Below, in pieces: positions 1 through 11,760 of a DNA stretch of 64,000 bases (its first letter is position 1; each line of letters opens with the position of its first letter). A model generated the notes under the pieces. That model was not told where the DNA came from and searched no databases. It worked only from the letters and a program-made list of their open reading frames with translations. Made by a program: the position numbers and the translations under genes. Source of the stretch: Valencia hispanica. Its lineage: Eukaryota > Chordata > Actinopteri > Cyprinodontiformes > Valenciidae. The DNA lies in contig OY747710.1 in NCBI GenBank assembly GCA_963556495.2, positions 22,323,500-22,387,499 of the forward strand, in the 5' to 3' direction.

Positions 1-898
1 AAATAATTTCAGCTTCATCATTTTTATTGACTTAATGTTCACATTGCAAATACATATTAGATATTTAAATCCATTTATTTTATACTTGCAAAGAACATTG
101 TTTCTCTGTTTGATTTGAATAGTTATGTACCTGTATCAAGGTTTGGTAAGTTTTTCTCTGGCTATATTGTGGAGGCCATAAAGAAACACTGCCATTCCCT
201 TAGCTGATGCTGCAAACTGCTAATCAGCTGATTGAAATTAGGCTGCTACACTTTTTCCTCCCCTGCAATAAAGACACAGTTAGCTGTTTACAAATATATC
301 CGGTGATGAAAAAACTGATATTTTGAAAACTAAAGCAGCTCCATCATTACACTAATTATGGTATAACTGTTCTAAAACTACCATTGGCAGGTCTGTCAAC
401 CAGAATACTGCAGGCTAGCTACTACAGCCAATAGCCAAAGAATATTTAACCTGCTAAATTTGCTAGAACACTCTCAACTCCAAAAAGGTATACACATTTG
501 CACAGTGTACATCTTCTAAATATATCAGGTTTTAATTCTGTATCATATTGTCTTTGTATGAAAATAACAATAATAAATGGTAAAGATAACGATAATCTAC
601 CTGCAATTAAATCATGTTGTACATTTTAGTTTCTAGTTTTTTGTGTAAACATCATAAAACCAAGGTATATTTCCTCACACTGGGAGACTCTCATACTGAA
701 CCACTAGTAAATTTGACCATTATGAAGGCCTTCAGTGATGTGGATCCCATGTTAATATTTACCACTCAGACAAAACGTTTATTTACTTCAGTAACTTCAG
801 AGTCTTCACATTTTTATACCTTAAATTGCAATTAATATAAAGTAACTGCCTCCATGAAAATGTTATTGTCCCAATAATAATTTAAAATGATATTTCAT
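1..898. other. Intergenic, no gene seen
   Basis: AT-rich sequence. The longest open frame (73 codons, 614-835) has no recognisable features and its base composition matches its surroundings. Confidence 0.6.
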
Positions 899-1255
899 CC
901 ATCCATCCATTTTCTGTACCCGTCCATCCAAATGGAGGGTTGCGGGGGGCTGGTGCCTATCTCCAGCGGTCAAGGGGCGAGAGGCGGAGACAGGTCACCA
1001 GTCCATCGCAGGGCAACACAGAGACATACAGGACAAACAAGCACACACACGCACTCATACTAAGGGCAATTTAGAGAAACCAATTCACCTAACAGTCATG
1101 TTTTTGGACTATGGGAGGAAGCCGGAGTACCCGGAGAGAACCCACGCATGCACAGGGAGAACATCCAAACTCCATGCAGAAAGACCCTAGGGCGGGATTT
1201 GAACCCAGGACCTTCTTGCTGCAAGGCAACAGTGCTACCAACTGCGCAGCCCTAC
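899..1255 (-). mobile_element. tRNA-derived SINE, nearly full length
   Basis: On the minus strand the element starts near 1255 with a tRNA-like head: GCGCAGTTGGTAGCAC (A-box region), GCCTTGCAGCAAGAAGG (anticodon-arm-like) and GGGTTCAAATCCCG (B-box-like). A conserved body with CATGGAGTTTGGATGTTCTC and AAAAACATGACTGTTAGGTG follows. It ends in an ATGG-repeat tail at 899-915. It is the best preserved copy of a family seen about ten times in this window. Confidence 0.75.
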
Positions 1256-4200
1256 TAAAATGATATTTTAAAAATGTATTCAAATTCTGGTAATTTTTGC
1301 AAAGGCACAAATATGATTAAATAAAAAATAACCAGGCAAGGTTGAGACATAGAGACTTTCTTAAAAGGGAGCTGAAAACCCAACTATTTCAAACTATTTT
1401 TGTTAAACAGTGTGTGATTTCTGATTTGTACTTTTTTTTTGTACCTCAGGTCATCCTTTTACATCTCTACAGGTGACATATTAAATGCTTTTTCTATTTT
1501 GCTTACTTAAAAGTATGAAATTTTGTTAAAAAAATATTTGTGTAACTTAAATGATTTCCTTTAATAGAAACTGTTGAGAGAACTTGAGCAGCTTCTCTGA
1601 AGCTCATTTTAACTCTTACAGTGCTTCTTTTCAAAATCACTGTACACAAAAACATGTCTGCTCAGCTTCTTACAGTGAAATACTGAGGGAAGCAGTAGCA
1701 GAGAAGGAAATCAATCTGAGGTTGGAAAGAGGAAAAAGGGTCTGAGATTTGAGATGATACAACAGCCGTAACAAAGGAAAACGAGGGAGGCACGTCTTCT
1801 AAAAACACACATATTCTTAGAAATCACAAAAATAAGGAGGTTATGGGGGAGGAGAAACACATGAGTGTGAGTGAGGGAGAGAATTGGGAGTGGGTGTAGA
1901 GATACTCTAAAAGATAAAGTGCAGAAGAGGGGAGGTTAAGACAGGAAAATCTAGTCCCGGTCTCGAACAATCTGTGTTGGCAACGAGACGTGAAACAAGA
2001 GTCGACAGAGTTGAGTTACAAGGGGAGAGGAAGGGGGAGACAGAGAGAGTGTGACAGAGAAAGAGAGACAGAGAAAGAGAGAGAGAGCGAGAGAGAAAGA
2101 GAAAGAGAGAGAGAGAAGCCGTGACATGACGGCTGGAAGATAAACACAACAATCGAGCAAGAGGTGAACACATACACGCAGCCACAGGAAGTAGCAAGAG
2201 TCCTTGCAGGTGTATGACTGTGTGCGTGTGTATGTGTAGGCAGATGTCTGAGGGAGCGATGTGGTAGCAGCCACCTCTATCATTAGCATCACCAAAAGGG
2301 AGTTTCACCATTAGATGGAGAACAAGCACAGATGTGAGACAGAAAGCCTGCTGACGGCGTGGTTTCACACTTTGCTTTCCCCCCCTTTCTTTTAGCTCCT
2401 TATCTGGTCAGCAGTTTCTACCCCTCAGCGCTCCACAGCTGTATGAGAATGCTGGAGCACCAAGGTGTGTAGGCGAACCACTCACACCATCAAACTTGAT
2501 TTCTTTTATAATGCTGCCAAGAGTACGTGTGAACGCCCAAAAGGAATCAACGAAAGTTGAGTTTTTAAGCTTCATTACGGTCAAACATGAGTAATTTATA
2601 AGCACAGTTGCAGTAATTGAGTGGGGGTGTTTTAGCATGTCGGTCTGTGGTACAAACAGGGAACTGTGGGGGTGTAAGTGTGGACCAAGAAACTCATAAT
2701 ATAAACTTGGTTCATTTTCACACTCCTTTTGAGAAAGAAAAAAAAAGCTAAGCATGCAGAAGGAATGTTGCTTTCCTTTTTTATTCGTGTCACTCAAAAA
2801 ACGTAAAGAATCTTTCATGTTAGGAGCTTTTTGTTGCCTTTTTAGCTGATTAGATTGATTCTTTCCAATTGCATCATTTCAAGCAGAGTCATCAGAAAGC
2901 ATACATTGTTCTCCTCTGTGTTTTATCACCCCAGTAAATGTAGGCAAAAGCATTCAAGTAAATGGAAACTTTGTAACACCACGACGCAATTCTTCGTAGC
3001 TGGTCTACCTACAGTGGCTTTTAGAGATTGTTTTTTAACCTCCTTCATCATCTTCCTCACCGTGCATGGTCCTCATCCAGCCTAGTTTGTCACAGCTCCA
3101 GTTGTTTAAAAGTTCTGAATTTTTCTCATTGTAGCAGGACTTCTGCAAGCTTCAGTCTATAAAATATATCATTTACAATACTTCAACAATCGAATTACTT
3201 AACTTATATTTAGCTAACTCAACAGCATAAGGAAGCGCAACATAGAGTAACCTCGTCGACTTAAATTAGTGTTTTTCAGCTCTTGCATATGACTCACTGA
3301 CCTCAATGCCTTCCTGCAACATATTGTAAGCTTCATAACAGTTATTGAAATCCCTGCTTCTCTGCAAACCTCTATATAAATAAACACTTTCCCAAAACGA
3401 AGGAATTTCATATAGTTTGACTTATTGGTTCCCTTATGTAACAACACAACACCGGTATTCCTCAACCAGGACAACGAATAAACCCCCCCCACATCAAATA
3501 TTTATAAATACGGAAAAAACAATGCCTGAATGAATGCACACAATTTTTTAAGACATAACTAAATATAATTTAAAGATATAGTACACATCACAAAATCTGT
3601 CAGTACTCAAAAGACATTTAAGCCCAATATTAAGATTGAAAACCTTGTGAAACCCTGTGAAATGTCATAAAACAGCCATATATTTAATAATCCCTTTTTT
3701 TAAAGGCCTTAAAAGTCTTAAATGCACATTGATTTTTAATACTAGCTCATAAATTATATTTGAGTAAATCTTAAACTTGTGCTGTTGTTCAACGAGATAT
3801 GTGCTGGTTGTATTTGTTTATCCTGTGATCTGTAGAAATTTAGGTGTGAACTTAAAAAAATATATACAAGCCCCTTGATGCAAGAAGGCAATAAACCCCA
3901 TTGAAAGGAATTCAGAAACATGGCTATTATCCATAAACCTGCAAAACAATTCATGTCCTAGAAATTGCTTACTGAATGTTAAGTCAATTTAAATGGTTTG
4001 TGAAATGAGGTTTTGGCTCATCATCAGTATACTGAAACTAGTGAAGCTTAATATGTTAGGCCTATTTATATTCTGCAAGAACAGAGATGTTTGTTTTCTC
4101 TCTTTTGCAGGCCTTGCAGCTTGTTCTTGATGCATAATCTGGGTAGAACGTTTTTTTCTTGTCTGGTGTCAGAGAAATATGAAGGTGCTGTGCTGCAGTG

Positions 4201-4415
4201 TTGGAGACCTAGGAAGCTTTCTTATAGTTCTGCTTGTGGGTTCTTGTAAAGTACAAAATGTCCTGGCCAGAAAGAACTTTGTTCTTGCAGCCTTGGGTAA
4301 AAGAACAAATCATCTGTTCTTGAGGGGTATTTATTGGCTTATACTGTAGGGGTCAAAGATAGGTGATCTAAGTGTACTGACATGCCAGAAAACACAAATT
4401 TAGGCAGGCAAGGCA
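1256..4415. other. Intergenic, no gene seen
   Basis: AT-rich with a purine-rich block at 1680-2120. The open frames are low complexity or short. The segment 4090-4330 repeats the word GTTCTTG four times and may be part of an unrecognised element. Confidence 0.5.
2036..2118. repeat. GA-rich microsatellite
   Basis: Imperfect GA/GAGA tract with occasional C and AA interruptions. The long minus-strand open frames over it are low-complexity artefacts. Confidence 0.9.
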
Positions 4416-4629
4416 CACTGAAAAAAGAGAATCGGTGATCCAATTTAAATAAATTGCGTTAATTGGTCATATATAATTGAATTAAGTTTATCCAAGTAAA
4501 ATTATTAAGTTTATCAAGTTGTCAAGTTAAGCAAATGTAAATAAATTAAGTTGGATGAACTTAATTCCATTACTTGTGACCAATTAATGACATTTATTTA
4601 AGTTGGAGCTGCATTCTCTTTTTTCAGTG
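4416..4629. mobile_element. Short palindromic MITE
   Basis: 214 bp with ends CACTGAAAAAAGAGAAT and ATTCTCTTTTTTCAGTG. The inner part is an AT-rich imperfect palindrome (AATTGGTCATATATAATT against GTGACCAATTAATGAC). Confidence 0.75.
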
Positions 4630-5712
4630 CAATTCATTTTCCCTGAATACAACCTATTTAATAAATTATTTGGTCAGTTGGTCATAAAATTATCTTGTGT
4701 TTTTTTCTTAAATTCCTGAAACTTGCAGAGACTCTGCTATAGATGTGGGAACATGTAGACAAGTACTGTAGCTATTTTCTCATGGCCATTTCTTGACTTG
4801 GAGCTAAACGTCCATTAGCCTTATACAATAACAAGTTCTGTTGTCTTTACGATTTTAAAGCATGGCAAATACTAATAAATCACTGTATTATATATTTAAA
4901 CCGTCAGGTAACAGGAAGGTGTAGTTACTAATTAAAGGTTCTTTGACACTAGTATGAACTTAAGTATAAAATTTAAAAATGTTTCAATTACATTTACTGC
5001 ACGGGAATAGTTAGGAGAGCACGTATGTCTGGACCAGTGATTTTAAGCAAAACAAATATACATACACATGTAACAAATGATGAATATATTAGGTAAAGTT
5101 GAAGATTTCTGCACTGAGTTTAAAAACAGTTAAAGAAAAACATTAAATTAAGATTTCTGTTAACTACTTCAACCCTAGTTAAATTTCATAATCTAAAATT
5201 GTTTTTTTGTCCATAGAAACAATAATTTGCATTTAAATTTAATAACAAATGTAAATAGCAACTCGAGTGGTGCTTTATTAACCAGAGGCTTTTTTGTGTC
5301 TCCATGGCTGATCAAAACAAAACCCTCAAGTCACATTAAAGGAGATTAGATGACTAGATGTCTTACTGAAAAAGGGTTGAATCTAAGTGAATATTGCAAA
5401 CATTTATGTGTGCTTGACTGTTTCACGTATACAGTTTTGGTTAGTGTTGGTTTTGGGACTTAATGGGGCTTAGTGGATTGCAGTCGAACTGTGCTGCGCA
5501 ACAAATTGAGACTGCAAAATCCTTTCAAAGCGGAGATGAAAACCTTTTTGATGAGAAGCTTCAGAAAGTGAGCATAAAGGGTTATTTTGGTGCTTTTCTC
5601 TCAGTACTGAGAGTACAGATGAGTGTTGATACCTCAGTGTGTTTTTATGTTCAGGTAGAGTGGGTGTTGAAGTACATGTGGGGGTTTTTAAGATGGCAAC
5701 GATAAAAGGAAC

Positions 5713-5875
<163 letters not shown>

Positions 5876-6869
5876 TATATATAATCTAAACAATAGCTTT
5901 ATTTAATGCAATGATGCAAATTTGCAAAACAAGATGAATCAGGTAAATGGTTTATGTAATTTGTTACCCCTTTTCCAACTTCTTAAAGATGTTTTCCTGG
6001 GTGGAAAAAAGGTTTTTAACCAACCTTTTAGCTTTCATGGGTGACTACAAGAACACAAGCTTAAACTGCAAGCATATACTGTAAGTGTGTATCCTGTATT
6101 TAAAGTTGCCACATCAAAAGGAGGAGCTGAGCAGCAGCAGTCCTCCTGCACAAACAACCTCCTACTTTAAAAAAGAACAATTTTGCAAAAGTACTGGACA
6201 GAAACACACAGCAGTGTCGCAAAACTAACTGATCCTGATCAGTTTCCTCTTCCTGTGCTCAGTGAAGATGGTCGACCACGAGAGCAGATGGAAAGATTAA
6301 AGTGAATGACATGCAGAAACGGCACAGAGGAAAAGGTTTAGCAAAAGAATAACAATTCCCTCCCGACAGGTAGAAACAGAATAATGAGAACAGAGAATAA
6401 TGTTATTAGAGGAGATGAGGGAAAGATGTGTCAACTTCCTGACGAATCAGCTGAACAGAATGGGAAGTGGAGGAGTGACTCGGTTTTTACTTCACTTACA
6501 GATAATTAAACGGATCAGAGCAAATTTAGGAAGAGGTTTAAGAGTCATGCTGCTTGTAAAGCACCAACATTTACCTCAGTGGATTGGTGGAAAAGTCAAC
6601 ACTGCTTTTTGTCCTGGTTTTCTCCTTCAAATGCCATGTTACTGTTAGTCATTTAAACCAAGAGCATGTACAGTTGAAACCAAATGTTAGATATAAAGCA
6701 AGCATTTTTTTCTTCTTGTCTGACCATAAATCAAATTAAATGTTTCCTGTTTTAGGTCAGCTGGGTTTACCAAAATTATTTCATTTTGCTTAATGCCAGG
6801 ATAATAACACTGTTCTTATTGAGATTTTGTTTTTAAGATCTACAGATTTCCTAAATATTTGGAAGAATT

Positions 6870-7860
6870 GCAGCTTAAACTATATGACTTGGGTCCAACA
6901 TTTTGGGTTTCTTTCCACAAGCTTCTTATGATAGTTTGCAGGAATTTTGGCCCATTCATCCTGACAGAACTGGTGCAGCTGGATCACATCTGTAAGTCAC
7001 ATTATTTTTCTGGTTTAACCAGAAATTTCCTATTGGATTTAGGCTACTGTAGATCAGGGCTTTGCGATAGCCTGTCCAAAACATGGTCTGTGTTGTGCGT
7101 AAGCAGCTTCATAACCAATTTGGTTTAGTTTAGTAAAGCGCACCAGTCTCTCCTGCAGCAAGATGTAATCATAACATAATGTGCTTCCCAATTTGAATGC
7201 CGTTCTCTGGCTTGCAAGCTTCCCTCCTTTTTTCTCCAAATGTAATGATGGTTTCTATGAACAAACACTTTACGTTTAATTTTAAAAGACTGCAGATTTC
7301 GTCTCCAGAAATGCAGGCTTTTTTCCTCAATTACATTTACAAACTGTAATATTTTTTTCTTTTTCTTTTGGAGCAGTGGCTTCTTTCATACAGAGTGGCG
7401 TTTCAGCAAACGTCTGTACACGTCTTGTTTCACTGTGGATAATGACACGTTCTCAACAGCTTCAGGAAGGATCTTCACAACATCTTCTGCTTACATTCTG
7501 GGGTAGATATCTGCACATTTCAAACCAAACCACACTCAACTCTGGAACACAGGGATCTAGAAATTGGACACGAGGATAAATGCAACTTGAGGAGGTCTAC
7601 AAGTCTCTTCCTGATATCTTGGTTGATTTTTTTATTTTGATGTTACACAAAGGCATAGTGTGTCTGGGGTGCTGCCGTAAAATCCATCCTCAGGTGTGCC
7701 TGTAACTCAAATGTATTGATATCAACTGCATTTTCACCAAGAGTTTAAAGGTATAGGAATCTCTGTGTATGCAAACCTCCTACATTTAAGAAAATAAAAA
7801 CATCTCTACACATTTGTGTCATTATTCTTGCAAATATAAATCATTTTGGTTATTCTAACT
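6870..7860 (-). mobile_element. Decayed Tc1-like transposon
   Basis: The antisense strand of a fish Tc1 transposase is recognisable in GACTTGGGTCCAACATTTTG, CAGGAATTTTGGCCCATTCA and CTCCAAATGTAATGATGGTT. Numerous stops and indels break it. The right end near 7755-7790 (TGTGTATGCAAACCTCC) resembles the terminal region of the same family. Confidence 0.65.
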
Positions 7861-10119
7861 TACTCAAAACAGAGATAATCTTGATTTAATATGAGACAGT
7901 GAGACTATATCAAAGTTTCTGGGTCTTTTAGTACAGAGTACCGTATATAGCTTTCTGGCTTCAATTGTATTTTTTAAATGGCAAACAAATAAGTTGCATG
8001 TCCTTTCACATGAATAATTTATTTGTTTTTAAATTTTAACAAAGATGATTCTTTTTTTTCCATAAAGGGATGACAATTAGTCCCTCTGGAATACAAGCCT
8101 CCATCTGGCGCTGGAGTTCCCCTTTGAGCGACAAACATGAAAGGGGTCACTTTCAGCAGCTACGAGTCCCTTTTGCCTGCTCATGATAGGGTGTTTATTC
8201 TCACTTTCCCTGAAGTGTTGTCTCGCTGTACCTATTTATGATAACCGCCCGCTCAATGTGTACAGAAACAATTGCAGTGTTACTAGAAGAGCTGAATCAC
8301 TGCTACTCCTTCAGCCTGTGTAGCTGTTTTTTTCGAGTCTCCACTTCTCTGTAGCTTTACAAGAAAAAGAAGAAGAAGAAGAAGAGTCAAGGCCACCTGC
8401 CTGTTGGTTAACCCTTGGGTGGCGTGGGTTGCGAGGCTGGTGGTCGAGAGCAAGGGAGGGCTGTCAAATGTTACAGAACTCATGACTGAAAAGAGGAAAT
8501 GCTAGATACATAACTTCCTCTATTGACACAGAACAAGTGGGGGCAAGACTCGACTACAACAGCAGACGCTTGGATTATAGACAGCATGTAGTCATCCATG
8601 AGTTAGTACAGTTTCAGTGTGGAGAAACAACCGACATGGGCGGTGAAGTTGTTCAGATAACGGGCCACGACTTCTTAATAAGAAGGTATTAAAAGAAGGA
8701 GGGAGATAAGTTATTTGTAAAGTACCTGCAGTGGCCTAATAGAGAAGGTTCCATCACATCAAACCACCAACGAATCGGTGTGACCCTCATACAAACGATG
8801 ACACATCAGTCTGAGCACCGAGGTGTAATTTCTCATTATTGTCGCATGAATAAAGTTCAGCGTAATACTAGAGATGTTCTCAGAATTATAGGAGCAACTA
8901 TAACACCAGGCAGTGAGACACCTTCAAACACTGTGTGTGTGTTTGTGGGGGGGGGGGGGGGGGGGGGGTTACAAAGAAAAACTCCCATTCCGCCTCCTCC
9001 TATCTCTAGTCTCTCCCCACCATCCTCCCACTCACTTGGTTCATATGAAACTGAAAGACCCGGGTCTGAAAAGGGGGAATTTATAAGGCCTCCCATGCCC
9101 TAATTGAATCAGTTCCTGGAACCCTGAGCACGTATGCACGCGTGCATGTGTGCGTGCACATGGACGGGTGCAGACCACTCGATATGTCACTTCCCTCTAT
9201 CCACCGGTTCACGGACACATGGTTGTCACCAGTGCAACAAGGCAGCGGTCACATGATTTCTCACACAACTTTGCCCACGCAAAACACAAACGTATTCATG
9301 AACGAAATCAAATGTGATATTAAGAAACATTGGAACATTACAGATCCTCCGTTCAGCATTAGGCAGCTCCTTAGTTTGTGTCTGGGTTGGAGCTTAATCC
9401 GAACAGATCAGGTTCACACAATCCCAATCTGCTGAGTTAAAACAGTTTAATACTGAAATAAAGTCAAGTTTATGAGAGATTCTGAGTGAAAGATTCCCAC
9501 GTTAGGATCAATCATATGACAATATTACTTCATCATGGTATTTGCAGCACAAGTTTTATATTAAAAATGTTGAATAACATGATTAATTGCTTTATATTAA
9601 AAGCAGAAAGGTTATTCCAACTGTTGCTAAATATTACATTTGCTAAAACACGATTATAATAATATATAGTGTTCATTATTTATTCAATAAATAGAATTAA
9701 GCATAAAGAAGGAAATCTACCTTCATAAATGTGATAATAGTTTCCAGTTGCTTATTGTACAGAATATTTTTGCTTCTCTGCTCTTTAAAGAGCAACGGAA
9801 GAACAATAAACTGCTTTAGCTGGTTAATTAGTCACTAAAACAGCTCAGAAGATTACATTTAAAAAAGGACATCTTTTAACACCATTCTTTAATGCACATA
9901 TAAAACAGCAAATTCAGGAGCAGTTTCAGCAAAATGCATTATGTAAAGTTTGTTGCATTTTATGCATAAAACTGTTAAATGCAGACATTACATTTCTACA
10001 TATGCTTTAAATCTAAATTTGTGTCTAAAGCTTAGCACAAACAAATGTTAAATTGATACATAAATATATGTAGGAGGATATATCCGACTATCATTAAAGT
10101 ACTTTGCATGTTTGTTGTG
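7861..10119. other. Intergenic, partly G+C-rich, no gene seen
   Basis: 8080-9260 is less AT-rich than its surroundings and includes an AGA repeat near 8364 and the poly-G tract. No coding exon with plausible splice sites was recognised. Confidence 0.5.
8930..8968. repeat. GT and poly-G tract
   Basis: A short GT repeat followed by more than 20 consecutive G. Confidence 0.95.
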
Positions 10120-10127
10120 GTTTGAGG

Positions 10128-10532
10128 TAGGGATGTGGATTGGTAAAAATCTGGCGATACAATGTGTATCGCAATACAGGGGAGATGATACGATATATTG
10201 CAATACTATGAGTAAAACTGTATATTGTGATTTAAAAAAAACAGAATTTAACTGTATTAAAACTGTCACACCACTCTAACCACTCCAACCTGTTTCATAC
10301 TTTAACACATCCAATTTTATTACTAGATCTAGTTGATCCACTGGAATGAAGATGGTGAAAAAAGGCACAAACTACTAGTTATACTTTTAATTCTACTACA
10401 AAAATGTCTGTCATAATTAATGGTTCTATTCAAATCCTAAAAAAGATAGCTATTTTGCTTTTGAATATTGATGCAATATTGGGAAATAAATATTGCAATA
10501 TATCGGTGTATCGATATTTTCCTAAATCCCTA
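10128..10532. mobile_element. hAT-type MITE with perfect 8-bp target duplication
   Basis: 405 bp starting TAGGGATG and ending AATCCCTA, flanked by GTTTGAGG on both sides (10120-10127 and 10533-10540). The interior contains repeated GATAC and ATATCG-type blocks (near 10155-10200 and 10495-10515). No coding capacity. Confidence 0.8.
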
Positions 10533-11661
10533 GTTTGAGGGCTACATTGAGCTACGTTTCCTGGCAACCCTGATAATCGGGTGTTTCATTCCAATTGAAT
10601 AATCTCACACGGCTATTCTTTAATACCGTGTTCTCTGGTCTTTCCTATTTTGAAGAGTGGCTAAGAGACCCTCTGTGTTATTATTGTTTATTGGTTTATT
10701 GGTAAAAGGATGTGTTAAATCTTATCTATCTCCCAGAGGAACAAAAAGTCCTGGCTTACTATTTAAACGTTTCTAAACAATTAAAGAATGAAAGTATAAT
10801 CTTAAAAAGGCTGCAATTAAATGTATTTTATAGGAACTCAGTTTTGTTCCCAGACCTCTAAAGACCCGGTTTCATTTGGTTGGAAAACATAATTAAAAAA
10901 ATTTGTTAGTATAAAAATAAATGTACATTAATTCTTTATAATAATAAATACATAAGATTTTATTTTATTTTATTAGATGATCCATAACATTGTTTCCTCA
11001 GGTTCATATACTACGGTGCATTACTACAACTAATTAGGTCAACAGAATCTCTAATAAGCACATTATCCAATAAAAAATAAAATTACAAAATATCATCCTG
11101 TTCTTTGCCATTATTCCTGAACCATCTTCAAAGGCCAGCTGGAGTTATAGAGTGACTGCAGCGAGCAAACCACAGAGGAGTTAACTTCCAGGTTGCCTAT
11201 AAAATATTCAACTGCTTGACCACTTTATTCAGCTCATATTTTGTTCCAAGGACGGGGATGTCTCCAAGAGGCTCCTCCCTCCCAGTGTTTATCAAAGTTT
11301 GACCACCACAAAGTGTTTGTGGTGTAAACTATGCCAGAGAAGCAGAGAATGTGCAACGACCTCGATAAAGTCAATATCAGGGAAGTTAGTCGAGCTCTGT
11401 TCTAAGTGCTCCCCGTGATAAATGAATGCAAATGGATTTCAGATTATCTTAGTCTGTTTGCAACCAGTAAGGAACCAACTGGAGGGATGAAAACCAGTCT
11501 GGGTGGAAAGGAAAAGAAGGTTAGGGTTCTTTAACTACTTAAATCTATAAATTTCTGACTTAATTGATTTTTGTCCAATTAATAATTATACTGAAGAATG
11601 ATTAAACCAGTTAGCGGCGCTATTTGACATGGGACGACCAACAAGTAGGAAAAAAAATACT

Positions 11662-11760
11662 AAACGTGACAATTAAATTCAGATCAATTTACATAGCGCC
11701 AATTCACAACAGATGTCATCTCAATGCACTTTACAATAAAAGTAATTTCCATTACATACT
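11662..11760 (+). repeat. Dispersed repeat with TATAGCGCCAATTCACAACA-type core, copy 1
   Basis: ATAGCGCCAATTCACAACAG followed by ATGTCATCTCAATGCACTTT is a frequent fish repeat. The second copy at 15205-15500 shares over 40 bases with it. Confidence 0.6.

Noticed and set aside
1907..2368. 153-codon minus-strand open frame rich in Leu and Ser
   Set aside because: Much of it is the translation of a GA microsatellite; it has no splice or domain support.
8780..9103. Overlapping 107- and 79-codon open frames on both strands
   Set aside because: Both run through the poly-G tract (Gly or Pro runs) and show no other signal.
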